64,000 nucleotides of DNA from JAUPVS01 sp037139495 (GCA_037139495.1 JBAXGG010000001.1:3756-67755), one strand, 5' to 3'; shown: positions 50,272-59,391, counted from the stretch's first letter. The notes: a model not told the origin generated them from the letters alone. Program-made: numbers and translations.

Positions 50272-51748
50272 GGCCAAGCTGGCTCTGCTGCCCAAAGACC
50301 CCGGCGTTTACTTTTACAAGGACAAGACCGGCGAGATTATTTATGTAGGCAAAGCTGCAAATTTGCGCAATCGGGTTCGGCAGTACTTTCAGGTTAGTCG
50401 CTATCGTGATATCAAAACCGACGCCCTTGTCGCTGATATTGTTGATGTCGAATGGATTACCGTCGACAGCGAAATTGACGCTCTGTTTTTAGAGGCAGAA
50501 CAAATTCGTAGATACCTGCCGAAGTACAATATTTTGCTGCGCGATGACAAAAGCAGTAGCTATGTGCGAATTGATTATGACAGCCCGCACCCAACGGTTA
50601 CTTTTACTCATCGCCCACTAGACGACGGCGCTCAGTACTATGGGCCGTACTATAACACCCAAGCCGTTAAGCGAGCCCTCAAGTACTTACGCAAAGCCTT
50701 CCCATATAGTACGCATAACCATACCATTCCAAAGCGAGCCTGCCTGCTTTATCACATTGGTCTATGCCCAGGCCTCGAGGATGACAAGACCAGCCTTAAA
50801 GACTATCGTGATAACCTTAAAAAACTCATCAAGTACCTAAAGGGCGAGCGGATAGTTCTAATCCGTCAGGCCGAGAAAGAAATGCAGGCTTATGCTAAGG
50901 CTGGCAAGTTCGAAGAAGCTGCCATTGCCCGAAATCAACTATTCGCCCTAAAAGGTCTTAGGAAGCAAATAATATTTTCGGATCGTGAATTTATGGATAT
51001 CAGCAAAGACCAGGGTCTGGCCGGCCTGACTGATTTATTAGGGCTAACAAAGGTGCCACGCCGGATCGAAGGCTATGATATCAGCCATATGTCTGGAACT
51101 GATACGGTGGCTAGCATGGTGGTATTTACTAATGGTATTCCCGACAAAGCATCCTATCGTAAATTCAAAATGCGCATACCTGGTAACGATGATTTTGCCC
51201 ACATGAATGAGGCTATCAGTCGACGATTGAGTGAAAAGAATCGTAAAGCCTGGGGACTGCCGGACGTTTTTTTAATTGATGGCGGCAAAGGACAACTAAG
51301 CGCAGCAATTAAAGCCCGTGACGAGGCTGGCTGCAGCCATATACCGATGATCGGCTTAGCTAAACGCGAAGAAGAAATCGTCATTCACCGCGACCTATCG
51401 GCCGTTGAGCTAAACCGACCTCAAGTTATAAAAGATGATGCCTTACTGACTCAGGACGATAAGTTCATTAAAGTTCTGTTGCCGGCATCCTCTCACACAG
51501 TTAAACTCTTACAGCGTATTCGTGACGAGTCGCATCGTTTTGCGGTTAGCTATCACAGCGTTCTAAAGGGCAAGCGTCAGACCTCTAGTTTACTTGACGA
51601 AATTCCGGGAGTCGGCCCGCTGACTCGTAAAAAATTACTCCGAAAATTCGGCTCAATGAGAGGTATTGCCGGGGCCACAACCGAGGATCTTGCAACAGTC
51701 GTCGGAAGCCAAAAAGCCCTGACAATCAGCCAATATTTTGCCGATTAA
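50255..51748 (+). CDS. uvrC: UvrC excinuclease ABC subunit C, shortened
   Basis: UvrC makes both incisions in nucleotide excision repair. The 497-residue protein has a GIY-YIG-type N-terminal nuclease (PGVYFYKDKTGEIIYVGKAANL), a UVR coiled-coil (about 210-235), an RNase H-like second nuclease (GYDISHMSG, FLIDGGKGQL) and a helix-hairpin-helix end (IPGVGPLTRKKLLRKFGS). Most UvrC proteins have about 600 residues. The cysteine region reads KRACLLYHIGLCPGL: only two of the four cysteines that hold the iron-sulfur cluster in E. coli UvrC are present. The start lies within trhO. Confidence 0.94.
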   Translation: MNKRLEAKLALLPKDPGVYFYKDKTGEIIYVGKAANLRNRVRQYFQVSRYRDIKTDALVADIVDVEWITVDSEIDALFLEAEQIRRYLPKYNILLRDDKSSSYVRIDYDSPHPTVTFTHRPLDDGAQYYGPYYNTQAVKRALKYLRKAFPYSTHNHTIPKRACLLYHIGLCPGLEDDKTSLKDYRDNLKKLIKYLKGERIVLIRQAEKEMQAYAKAGKFEEAAIARNQLFALKGLRKQIIFSDREFMDISKDQGLAGLTDLLGLTKVPRRIEGYDISHMSGTDTVASMVVFTNGIPDKASYRKFKMRIPGNDDFAHMNEAISRRLSEKNRKAWGLPDVFLIDGGKGQLSAAIKARDEAGCSHIPMIGLAKREEEIVIHRDLSAVELNRPQVIKDDALLTQDDKFIKVLLPASSHTVKLLQRIRDESHRFAVSYHSVLKGKRQTSSLLDEIPGVGPLTRKKLLRKFGSMRGIAGATTEDLATVVGSQKALTISQYFAD

Positions 51749-51766
51749 TAGTGACGTAAAGTTTGA

Positions 51767-51772
51767 TATAAT
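51767..51772 (+). promoter_or_regulatory. -10 box of pepP
   Basis: TATAAT ends 11 bp before the ATG at 51784, predicting a leader of about 4-5 nt. An AAGGAG lies inside the gene (51801-51806) and is followed by no in-frame ATG/GTG/TTG at normal spacing. Confidence 0.5.
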
Positions 51773-51783
51773 AGGTTAACGGT

Positions 51784-53007
51784 ATGTACCACCATTTCTC
51801 AAAGGAGTTTTTTGTTTCCAACCGCCTACGTCTGCGGGAACTGTTTGTGGGAACCGCGCCGATCGTAATTACCGCTAATGGCGTTTTGCAACGTAACGGC
51901 GACGGAATCTTTAGTTTTAGGCAGGATAGTAGTTTTTGGTATCTGACCGGCATTAAGCAGTCGGACGTTGTTTTGGTGATGGATAAAACCAAAGATTATT
52001 TGATTCTGCCAACTCAGCAAGATTATTTAGATATTTTTCACGGTAGGTCGGACCCAATTGCCTTACAGGCCATATCTGGCATTGATACCATCTATAAACA
52101 AGAAGAGGGCTGGAAACGGCTGAATAGCCGTCTAAAGCGGGCAAAACACGTCGCGACTCTGTCAGCTACCCCAGCCTACGTTGAGCAACTTGGGTTTTAC
52201 GCCAATCCTGCCCGGGCACAATTATTAGACCGCATCAAGCTGGCCAATACTGAAGTCGAGCTACTAGACCTAAACCCTCAATTGTCCCTGATGCGGGTTC
52301 TTAAGCAAAAACCCGAACTAGAAGCTTTGCAGGAAGCGATCAATATCACAGTTAAGGCAATTAATTTTGTTCAAAAACGCCACTATGATCATGAATACCA
52401 GCTGGAAGCCGAAATTACTAGGCAGTTCCGTAAAGCCGGTACTCAGGGGCACGCCTTTACACCAATAATCTCTGCTGGGGCAAATGCCTGCATTCTTCAT
52501 CGTGATGAAAATGACGCCACTATTAGCGACAAAGACTTGATTACCCTAGACATTGGCGCCGAAGTCGATAATTATAGCGCCGATATTAGCCGTACCTATA
52601 GTCAGGCCAAGCAGCCGAGTAAGCGCCAGAGAGCCGTTCATGATGCTGTGATTTCCGTTCAGGACTACGCGTTCAGTTTAGTTAAACCGGGTGCCTTAAT
52701 AATAGAAAACGAAAAATTGGTCGAGCATTATATGGGAGAAAAATTACGTGAGCTGGGCTTGATTCAAACGATTAACCGTGACAGCGTCCGTAAATATTTT
52801 CCGCATTCCACGTCACACTTTTTGGGTTTGGATGCGCACGACACTGGTGATTATAGTCGCCCCCTCGAACCGAGTATGGTCATAACTGTCGAACCCGGTA
52901 TATATATTCCTGAGGAGGGAATTGGAATTAGGATCGAGGATGATGTACTGATCACCACTGATGGCTACAAGGTGATGAGTGATAAGTTACCAAGATCAAT
53001 CTGTTAG
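51784..53007 (+). CDS. pepP: Xaa-Pro aminopeptidase (M24B)
   Basis: The enzyme removes N-terminal residues preceding proline. The 407-residue protein has the N-terminal creatinase/prolidase domain and the pita-bread metallopeptidase domain with all five metal ligands visible: Asp in LDIGAEVDNY and SADISRTY, His in HSTSHFLGLDAHD, and Glu in VTVEPGIY and GIRIEDDVL. Length is normal. It is preceded closely by uvrC but has its own -10 box. Confidence 0.95.
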   Translation: MYHHFSKEFFVSNRLRLRELFVGTAPIVITANGVLQRNGDGIFSFRQDSSFWYLTGIKQSDVVLVMDKTKDYLILPTQQDYLDIFHGRSDPIALQAISGIDTIYKQEEGWKRLNSRLKRAKHVATLSATPAYVEQLGFYANPARAQLLDRIKLANTEVELLDLNPQLSLMRVLKQKPELEALQEAINITVKAINFVQKRHYDHEYQLEAEITRQFRKAGTQGHAFTPIISAGANACILHRDENDATISDKDLITLDIGAEVDNYSADISRTYSQAKQPSKRQRAVHDAVISVQDYAFSLVKPGALIIENEKLVEHYMGEKLRELGLIQTINRDSVRKYFPHSTSHFLGLDAHDTGDYSRPLEPSMVITVEPGIYIPEEGIGIRIEDDVLITTDGYKVMSDKLPRSIC

Positions 53008-53044
53008 ATTTGGTACAACTGGGGTACAATAGATCGTAACTATT

Positions 53045-53416
53045 ATGAACAATGCAACTGGTCGGTTTCTATTACGTTGGTTTGTCTGTGGATTGGGCCT
53101 GTGGATTGCTGCCTTGATTTTGGGGGGAAGTCGTTTAACTGTACAAAGCAGTCTGCTGGTCTTAATTGTGTCCGGCCTCCTGCTTGCGATTCTAAATACC
53201 GTAATTAAACCTCTAGTGGTAATCCTATCTTTACCGGCAATATTGTTTAGCCTGGGGCTATTTATGATCGTTATTAACGGCTTAATGGTTTTGTTGGTGA
53301 GTAAGCTCTACGCTTCGCTTCAGGTAGAAAACTTTGGCGCCGCGATGTTGGCCGGAATGATCATTGGTTTTGTTAACTATTTAGTGACAACCATCCTCGA
53401 TAGACGGAGCAGCTAA
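53045..53416 (+). CDS. YvlD/holin-4-type small membrane protein
   Basis: This 123-residue protein has four hydrophobic helices and the FNT-like VIKPLVVILSLPAILFSLGLF segment typical of the phage holin family 4 superfamily (YvlD). Despite the name, chromosomal members are widespread and not evidence of a prophage. Function is unknown, probably envelope stress. A TACAAT at 53025-53030 gives a leader of about 8 nt. Confidence 0.85.
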   Translation: MNNATGRFLLRWFVCGLGLWIAALILGGSRLTVQSSLLVLIVSGLLLAILNTVIKPLVVILSLPAILFSLGLFMIVINGLMVLLVSKLYASLQVENFGAAMLAGMIIGFVNYLVTTILDRRSS

Positions 53417-53442
53417 GGCTTTCGCCATGAGACGCTTTGCTC

Positions 53443-53448
53443 TACAAT
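53443..53448 (+). promoter_or_regulatory. -10 box of secG, leaderless geometry
   Basis: TACAAT ends 7 bp before the ATG at 53456. Confidence 0.5.
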
Positions 53449-53455
53449 ACAGTAA

Positions 53456-53671
53456 ATGAGTATTTACAACTATCTAACTATCGCCTCAGCCATATTGCTG
53501 ACAATCCTAGTTTTGGTTCAAACCCGTGGCGCAACGCTTGGTGCTGGTTTGGGCGGTGGTGGGGAAGTTAATACTGTTCGGCGTGGATCCGACAAGACAC
53601 TACATCAAATTACTATTATTGTGGCTTTCGTTTTTGCTGCTTCAATTTTATTGAGCGTGGTTATTAAATAG
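53456..53671 (+). CDS. secG: Preprotein translocase subunit SecG
   Basis: SecG is the two-helix accessory subunit of SecYEG. The 71-residue protein has an N-terminal helix (LTIASAILLTILVLVQ), the signature RGATLGAGLGGGGEV, and a second helix (ITIIVAFVFAASILLSVV). Size and topology are typical. It is followed 19 bp later by the peptide-binding protein. Confidence 0.92.
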   Translation: MSIYNYLTIASAILLTILVLVQTRGATLGAGLGGGGEVNTVRRGSDKTLHQITIIVAFVFAASILLSVVIK

Positions 53672-53690
53672 TTCGTATTAGAGGTGGCTA

Positions 53691-55478
53691 ATGGTTGATC
53701 GAGCAACAAAATTGCGCTGGCGCCGACGTTTTCGGCGCAGTCGGAAGCAAGTTGAGAGTATCGGCGAACAGGCCGAGCAACATCTAGAAGCGCATGTTAT
53801 TTCCCGAATCGCTCGTCTTTGGAAAGTACGCCGCTTTTTAACGGCCTGGACACTACTAATCGTTCTATTAATTACGACTCTAGTTCTTCAGACTAGAGCC
53901 CTGAGCATTTACTACCAATCACTACAGACCATACCCGGTGGCACATACACCGAAGGTATCCTGGGAAATTTCACTACCGCCAACCCGCTCTATGCTACAG
54001 GTTCCGTGGATACCTCAGTTTCGCGTTTGGTTTTCAGTGGACTTTTTAAGTACGACTCAACCAATAAATTAGTCGGTGATTTAGCTCAATCTTGGAGCGT
54101 TAATGACAGAGGCAATGTATACACCGTCATTTTAAAACCAAACCTACACTGGCAAGACGGCCAGGCACTAAGGTCAGGGGATGTCGTCTTTACTTATAGA
54201 ACTATCCAAAACCCCGACGCCGAATCAGTTCTTTTTAATAGCTGGCAAGGCGTAAAAGTTGCTGCCACTGACAACCAGACCATCACTTTCACCCTGCCTC
54301 AAGCACTCAGCTCTTTCCCGTACTCTATGGTTAATGGCATCATTCCCCAACATATCTTGGCAGGAGTTCCAGCATCACAGCTGCGTTCAGTTTCATTTGA
54401 TACTGCCCATCCAGTCGGTGCCGGGCCTTATAGCTGGAAGACCATAGAAGTTACGGCCGCTGATCCGGAAAAACGCGAAGAACGAATCGCTTTGTATCCA
54501 AACAAGTATTATGTTGGAGGTAAACCCAAGTTGGACGGCTTCATTGTTAGAGCCTTCCATAGTGAGGCTGCAGCTATCGATAGCTTTAATAAGCAGGAGC
54601 TAGACGGGGTAGTTGGTTTTAACAGCGTACCCGCTAAGATCACTAAGAATACATTGGTTCGGCGTTATAGCTTTCCGCTAACTAGCCAAACCCTAGTTTT
54701 CTTCAAGACTACAGAGGGCGTCTTGGTCGATCAAGCAGTCCGCAGGGCACTCGTTCAGGCTACTGATGTGCCCGCAATCGCAGTCACTTTAGGCTACCCG
54801 GTACAAACTGTCGATGAACCATTTTTGCGGTTTCAACCCGGCTACAATAAATCTTTAGCCCAACTAGCCTTTAATGTCGTTGCTTCCAATCAAGCCCTAG
54901 ATGCGGCCGGCTGGGTAAAAGGCAACGACGGAATTCGGACTAAAAATGGACAACCTCTGACCTTCACGCTAACGAGCGTAGATACCCCAGAGTACTCTGC
55001 TATTACTAAAAAGCTTCAGCTGCAATGGCGTGAAATCGGTGTTAATTTGCAAATTAGCTTGCAGCCGGCCAGTGATTTACAAACCGCACTGGCCTTTCAT
55101 AACTACGATGCATTATTGTACGGCATTTCGATCGGGGTGGATCCAGATGTTTTAGCTTATTGGCATAGTTCTCAGGCCGATATTCGATCGGCCAATCGTT
55201 TGAATTTTTCTGAATACAAATCTGCCGTTGCCGATAAAGCTTTAGAAGCTGGCCGAACTAGGTCGGACCCCAGTTTAAGAGCGATTAAGTATCGACCGTT
55301 CCTAGAATCATGGCGTAACGATGCCCCGGCCGTCGGTTTATATCAGCCCCATTTCCTATACATAACCCGTCAGACGGTTGGAGGTCTAGTTGAGCATACT
55401 ATTAACACTCCAACCGATCGATATAGCAATGTTCAAAATTGGACAATTCGTGAATCTAGCCAGGATCTACCTCAATAG
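53691..55478 (+). CDS. Membrane-anchored peptide/solute-binding protein (SBP_bac_5)
   Basis: The 595-residue protein is a family 5 extracellular solute-binding protein like OppA/DppA. It has an unusual long basic N-terminus (residues 1-48) and one membrane helix (about 50-67), no lipobox, so it is tethered by an uncleaved helix. The binding domain includes GLFKYDSTNKLVGDLAQSW, WQDGQALRSGDVVFTYR, HPVGAGPYSWK and AYWHSSQAD. No Opp permease or ATPase genes are in the window. It would bind peptides outside the membrane, fitting a nutrient-dependent lifestyle; that is inference. Confidence 0.9.
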   Translation: MVDRATKLRWRRRFRRSRKQVESIGEQAEQHLEAHVISRIARLWKVRRFLTAWTLLIVLLITTLVLQTRALSIYYQSLQTIPGGTYTEGILGNFTTANPLYATGSVDTSVSRLVFSGLFKYDSTNKLVGDLAQSWSVNDRGNVYTVILKPNLHWQDGQALRSGDVVFTYRTIQNPDAESVLFNSWQGVKVAATDNQTITFTLPQALSSFPYSMVNGIIPQHILAGVPASQLRSVSFDTAHPVGAGPYSWKTIEVTAADPEKREERIALYPNKYYVGGKPKLDGFIVRAFHSEAAAIDSFNKQELDGVVGFNSVPAKITKNTLVRRYSFPLTSQTLVFFKTTEGVLVDQAVRRALVQATDVPAIAVTLGYPVQTVDEPFLRFQPGYNKSLAQLAFNVVASNQALDAAGWVKGNDGIRTKNGQPLTFTLTSVDTPEYSAITKKLQLQWREIGVNLQISLQPASDLQTALAFHNYDALLYGISIGVDPDVLAYWHSSQADIRSANRLNFSEYKSAVADKALEAGRTRSDPSLRAIKYRPFLESWRNDAPAVGLYQPHFLYITRQTVGGLVEHTINTPTDRYSNVQNWTIRESSQDLPQ

Positions 55479-55549
55479 CTAGCCTTGAGTTTTTGCTTCA
55501 AAAATCGTACTATAAACAGCGATACTTAGGTAGAAGTACTCTTGCTAAT

Positions 55550-55636
55550 GCCGCGATGGCGAAATTGGTAGACGCGCTAGTTTCAGGGACTAGTGGGGGC
55601 AACCCCGTGGAGGTTCAAGTCCTCTTCGCGGCACCA
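55550..55636 (+). tRNA. tRNA-Leu (CAG)
   Basis: The acceptor GCCGCGA pairs with TCGCGGC, followed by A and an encoded CCA. The anticodon arm CTAGT-TTCAGGG-ACTAG gives anticodon CAG; a long variable arm (GGGGGCAACCCC) and the T-arm GGTTCAAGTCC confirm a class II leucine tRNA. Confidence 0.95.
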
Positions 55637-55688
55637 GCGACAGTGCTTAGCCGAACTTATCAGCCTGTGGTATCATTAACACCGAAAT

Positions 55689-57326
55689 ATGAGTAAAGTA
55701 GCGCATTATTTACAGGAGCACGTCCTCGGCGAAGTTATGACTTCGGCCGATCTTCGAAAACATTTTTCGACTGACGGTAGTATTTTTACAGTTACACCTT
55801 CGGTTGTATTGTACCCTCGAAACGAAAATGATGTTCGTAAAACCGCTCGGTTTACCTGGCAACTAGCCGAAAGGGGGCGAGTTATACCAATTACAGCTCG
55901 AGGTCGTGGCACCGATCAGGGCGGTGGTGCGATTGGTAGTGGGATTGTGATGGTATTCCCGGCTCACATGAATCATATTACCGAAATGGATGCTAAGAGC
56001 GGCTTAGTTACTGTTCAACCTGGCATAAACTATGGTCATTTGCAGCAGACCCTGCACACTCATGGCCGTTTCTTACCTCCGTACCCAGCTTCTTTTGAAT
56101 ACAGCAGTATTGGTGGTGCGATCGGTAATAATGCCGGCGGTGAAAAAAGCATCAAGTATGGCAAGACTCGCAAATATGTGCGTAGCTTGCGGGTTGTTTT
56201 GGCTAACGGCGAAGTGATTCACACCGGCCGGATTAACAAGCGTGAAGTAAATCGAAAACTTGGGCTAGCCAGTTTTGAAGGTGAGATATATCGTTCGCTC
56301 GACAAGTTGTATGAAGAAAATCAAGAACTAATAAATGATGACCCCATAAAAGTTACAAAAAATTCGGCTGGTTATGATATTTGGGACGTCAAACGCAAGG
56401 ACGGATCAATCGACCTGACATCACTATTTGTCGGTTCTCAAGGCACCCTGGGTATTGTTACGGAGGCTGAATTATCTACCGAAGCATATAGCGCCCAGTC
56501 AACCCTGATTGTTGCAGCCGTCGATGATATACAGATTGCTGAACAGATTGCCATCGACCTGCGCGCTTTATCTGACCGGCCAAGTGCCATCGAAGTAGTT
56601 GACCAGAATTTACTTGATTTTATTGATAAACATAACCCGAACCTTTTAAAGGATGTTGTTCAGAAGCCATTTCATAAGCTAATTTTGCTCATTGAGTTCG
56701 ATAACAGTAATGACCGTATGCAAAAAAGGATGACTAAAAAGGCTGAAAAGATACTTAAGCATTATGAGGTTAGCTATCAAACTGAGAAAGATGCCGATCA
56801 TCAAGCCGAGCTGTGGAATATTCGGCGTAGTGCCGCGGCAGTAATCGCCCATAATGAAGGAAATTTAAAGGCGCTGCCATTAATTGAGGACGGCATTGTC
56901 CCAACCGAAAAGTTTAAAGATTTCCTGGACGGTATATATAAACTTCTCGAAAAGTATGGACTTAAAGCTGCTATTTGGGGACATGCTGGAGATGCTAATT
57001 TGCACATGCAGCCATTCTTGGATTTATCAGAGATCGGTGACCGCCAAAAATGCTTTAGACTAATAGAAGATTACTATCAGTTGGTGATCAGTTTAGGTGG
57101 TAGTACTACTGGCGAACATGGTGATGGACGCCTTCGTGCCCCTTACGTAGAAAAACTTTATGGTTCTGAAATCTATAGCATTATGCAGCGCGTAAAACAG
57201 ATATTCGATCCGCATAATACACTTAATCCAGGTGTAAAGATTAACGTTGGGTTAGAGGATATCAAGCCCCTCTTGCGCCACGAATATAATATGGAGCGTT
57301 TATTTGACCACTTGCCTAAGAGCTAA
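55689..57326 (+). CDS. FAD-linked oxidoreductase (GlcD/D-lactate dehydrogenase-like)
   Basis: The 545-residue protein has an FAD_binding_4 domain (about 25-200: VIPITARGRGTDQGG, VTVQPGINYGHL, SIGGAIGNNAGGEKS) and the FAD-oxidase C-terminal domain with WGHAGDANLHMQPF and STTGEHGDGRL. This is the architecture of D-lactate, glycolate or 2-hydroxyglutarate dehydrogenases. No Fe-S domain is fused. D-2-hydroxyacid oxidation coupled to a quinone or other acceptor is likely; the substrate is not determined. A tRNA-Leu lies just upstream. Confidence 0.9.
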   Translation: MSKVAHYLQEHVLGEVMTSADLRKHFSTDGSIFTVTPSVVLYPRNENDVRKTARFTWQLAERGRVIPITARGRGTDQGGGAIGSGIVMVFPAHMNHITEMDAKSGLVTVQPGINYGHLQQTLHTHGRFLPPYPASFEYSSIGGAIGNNAGGEKSIKYGKTRKYVRSLRVVLANGEVIHTGRINKREVNRKLGLASFEGEIYRSLDKLYEENQELINDDPIKVTKNSAGYDIWDVKRKDGSIDLTSLFVGSQGTLGIVTEAELSTEAYSAQSTLIVAAVDDIQIAEQIAIDLRALSDRPSAIEVVDQNLLDFIDKHNPNLLKDVVQKPFHKLILLIEFDNSNDRMQKRMTKKAEKILKHYEVSYQTEKDADHQAELWNIRRSAAAVIAHNEGNLKALPLIEDGIVPTEKFKDFLDGIYKLLEKYGLKAAIWGHAGDANLHMQPFLDLSEIGDRQKCFRLIEDYYQLVISLGGSTTGEHGDGRLRAPYVEKLYGSEIYSIMQRVKQIFDPHNTLNPGVKINVGLEDIKPLLRHEYNMERLFDHLPKS

Positions 57327-57408
57327 TCCATGTTTACCTCTTGAGTTTTTGCCCTAAACATCGTAAGATTGCTAGGTTCTTTGACAGTAAATTGCCAAAT
57401 ATACATAG

Positions 57409-57492
57409 GCGCGAGTGGTGAAATGGTAGACACGCTAGTCTGAGGGACTAGTGCCGCAAGGCGTGGAGGTTCAAGTCCTCTCTCGCGCACCA
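57409..57492 (+). tRNA. tRNA-Leu (GAG)
   Basis: Acceptor GCGCGAG pairs with CTCGCGC, followed by A and CCA. The anticodon arm CTAGT-CTGAGGG-ACTAG gives anticodon GAG; the variable arm TGCCGCAAGGCG and T-arm are typical of leucine tRNA. Confidence 0.95.
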
Positions 57493-57509
57493 TGTTTACC
57501 ACGCAATAT

Positions 57510-57586
57510 GGGTGATTAGCTCAGTTGGCTAGAGCATCTCGTTTACACCGAGAGGGTCGGGGGTTCGAGTCCCTCATCACCCACCA
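57510..57586 (+). tRNA. tRNA-Val (TAC)
   Basis: Acceptor GGGTGAT pairs with ATCACCC, followed by A and CCA. The anticodon arm TCTCG-TTTACAC-CGAGA gives anticodon TAC. The D-arm carries TAGCTCAGTTGG. Confidence 0.95.
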
Positions 57587-57592
57587 AATAAC

Positions 57593-57617
57593 AGTCCCAA
57601 TAAATCGGGGCTTTTTA
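57593..57617 (+). terminator. Terminator after the tRNA-Leu/tRNA-Val pair
   Basis: A six-pair stem AGTCCC / GGGGCT with an eight-base loop is followed by a T run, seven bases after the tRNA-Val CCA. Confidence 0.7.
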
Positions 57618-57656
57618 TTTGTTTAATAATAGTCATTTTAGCTGTACATTATCAGT

Positions 57657-57788
57657 CGCTATAGATATGGAACAATAAGCTGCGGACAAAGATCTCAGCT
57701 TAGAAGACTAAAATAGCTCATTTAGCTCAGTTGGATACGACGGGGAAAGTATCCTTATGGTCTTGGCAGGAATAACAGTTCTATAGCG
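57657..57788 (+). other. Structured, tRNA-like noncoding locus
   Basis: CGCTATAG (57657-57664) and CTATAGCG (57781-57788) form a closing 8-bp repeat. Inside are hairpins TAAGCTG/CAGCTTA (57676-57702) and GGATAC/GTATCC (57733-57754). The stretch TTTAGCTCAGTTGGATA (57721-57737) matches a tRNA D-arm and resembles the tRNA-Val upstream. TACATT at 57645-57650 ends 6 bp before the first stem. It may be a small RNA or a decayed tRNA. No protein gene fits 57618-57940. Confidence 0.35.
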
Positions 57789-57901
57789 CAACAAGTTTGT
57801 TATGAGTGCTCCAGGCGACACGGCGTTACCGATTGAGCTGATCTGTATTTAACTCAAAAAAACTAATGCTAATGACCGCTGTCATGGCAACTAAATAGTG
57901 C

Positions 57902-57907
57902 TATAAT
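57902..57907 (+). promoter_or_regulatory. -10 box of lemA
   Basis: TATAAT, with a leader of about 27 nt carrying GGGAGAAGAG before the ATG at 57941. This is one of the Shine-Dalgarno-led genes. Confidence 0.55.
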
Positions 57908-57940
57908 TGGGATATAAATTAATCACGGGAGAAGAGCAGC

Positions 57941-58504
57941 ATGATAATCATAATTATCCTCGTAGTAATTGCCATTTCAGTTCTGGCCGTAATCTTTATG
58001 TATAACGGCCTAGTCCGTTTAAATACTCGTACTGAAGAAGCTTGGAGTGACATTACTGTTCAGCTAAAGCGCCGGTACGACCTGATACCCAACCTAGTTA
58101 ATACTGTAAAAGGTTACGCAAAGCACGAAAAAACTGTTTTCGAGGATGTTACCAAGGCTCGCACGCAAGCTATGGGCGCCCAAGGTCCGGCCGAAACTGC
58201 TAAAGCCGAAAACCAATTCTCGCAGACTCTAAAAAGTCTCTTCGCGGTTGCCGAGGCCTACCCAGACCTAAAAGCCAGCCAGAACTTCCAGGATCTTCAG
58301 GCTGAATTAACTGATACCGAAGATAAGATTCAAGCGTCACGACGTTTCTATAATGGCTCGGTACGTGATCTCAATATTAAGATTAAAACCTTCCCAACTA
58401 ATATTTTTGCTACAAAACTAGGTTTTAAGATTCGTGAGTTCTTCGAGGTCGAAGAATCCGAAGCTGCTGCCGTAGCAAAACCTACTGACGTAAACTTCAA
58501 CTAG
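57941..58504 (+). CDS. lemA: LemA family protein
   Basis: The 187-residue protein has an N-terminal membrane helix (residues 1-22) and the four-helix LemA domain with the signature RTEEAWSDITVQLKRRYDLIPNL (split: RTEEAWSDITVQ, RRYDLIPNLV) and the end ARRFYNGSVRDLN-like segment (SRRFYNGSVRDLN, FPTNIFA). LemA proteins often lie next to HtpX-type proteases, as here (9 bp gap), but their role is poorly known. Confidence 0.94.
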   Translation: MIIIIILVVIAISVLAVIFMYNGLVRLNTRTEEAWSDITVQLKRRYDLIPNLVNTVKGYAKHEKTVFEDVTKARTQAMGAQGPAETAKAENQFSQTLKSLFAVAEAYPDLKASQNFQDLQAELTDTEDKIQASRRFYNGSVRDLNIKIKTFPTNIFATKLGFKIREFFEVEESEAAAVAKPTDVNFN

Positions 58505-58512
58505 TTTAAATA

Positions 58513-59391
58513 ATGTATAGCCAGATTGCGGCCAATAAGCGGAAGACAATCTACTTAATTGTAGGATTTATTCTGTTAGTTACTGCTTTGGGCTTAATCT
58601 TCAGCTTATTCACCATCGGTGACCCCAGTATAACGCTGTATGTTATCGCTGTTGCGCTGTTGTATGCCACGGTTGCCTATTATGTATCAAGCCGGGCGGC
58701 CTTGAGTTTAAATAAAGCCCAGCAAATTGCTAAAAAAGATAATCCTCGGTTGTATAGAATTGTCGAGAACCTGAGTATTACCAATGGACTACCAGTTCCA
58801 CAGGTCTATGTTATGGATGACCCAGCACCTAATGCTTTTGCGACTGGCCGTGACCCACAGCACGCTAGTGTAGCCGTCACTAGTGGACTACTACAAATTA
58901 TGACTGACCAAGAACTGGAAGGGGTATTAGCCCATGAGATGGGTCATGTTAAGAACTATGACATTCGTGTTTCGATGATTGTATTTGGCCTAGTGGCGGC
59001 TATTAGCATCATCGCTGACGTTCTTTTGAGGATGACATGGTTTCGGGACAATGACAACAACAACAGCAATGGCATAATAGTGTTGGTTGGAATTGCTGCC
59101 GCCATTATTGCACCACTGATAGCGATAATTATTCAAATGGCCGTATCGCGCAAACGTGAATATCTGGCTGATGCTACTGGGGCTCTGACAACTCGCTACC
59201 CAGAAGGCCTCGCCAGTGCTTTAGAGAAAATAAAGAAAACTGGTAGTGCCGTTAAACACCAAAATACATCAACTGCTCATTTATTTTTTGCCAACCCTTT
59301 AAAAGGTAAAGGCGTGACTACAATGTTCAGTACACATCCACCAATAGACGATCGGATTGCTCGTCTAAAACAAATGGAGACGCATCAGTAA
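58513..59391 (+). CDS. htpX: HtpX membrane zinc metalloprotease
   Basis: HtpX is an integral membrane M48 protease for quality control of membrane proteins. The 292-residue protein has two N-terminal membrane helices, the zinc-binding GVLAHEMGHVKNYD, and the third ligand in REYLADATGA, with two more helices between and a C-terminal HPPIDDRIARL segment. Length is typical. It follows lemA and precedes a membrane protein and ligA. Confidence 0.96.
   Translation: MYSQIAANKRKTIYLIVGFILLVTALGLIFSLFTIGDPSITLYVIAVALLYATVAYYVSSRAALSLNKAQQIAKKDNPRLYRIVENLSITNGLPVPQVYVMDDPAPNAFATGRDPQHASVAVTSGLLQIMTDQELEGVLAHEMGHVKNYDIRVSMIVFGLVAAISIIADVLLRMTWFRDNDNNNSNGIIVLVGIAAAIIAPLIAIIIQMAVSRKREYLADATGALTTRYPEGLASALEKIKKTGSAVKHQNTSTAHLFFANPLKGKGVTTMFSTHPPIDDRIARLKQMETHQ

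Noticed and set aside
53045..53416. Holin-family protein as a sign of a prophage
   Set aside because: The YvlD/holin-4 family is widespread on chromosomes, and no other phage gene is near.
55493..55696. ORF spanning the region upstream of the FAD enzyme
   Set aside because: It covers the whole tRNA-Leu (CAG) gene and is a shadow frame.
57620..57900. RNase P RNA, SRP RNA or 6S RNA in the gap before lemA
   Set aside because: The conserved RNase P core and the SRP GGAAG apical motif are absent, and the segment is not one long hairpin as in 6S RNA.
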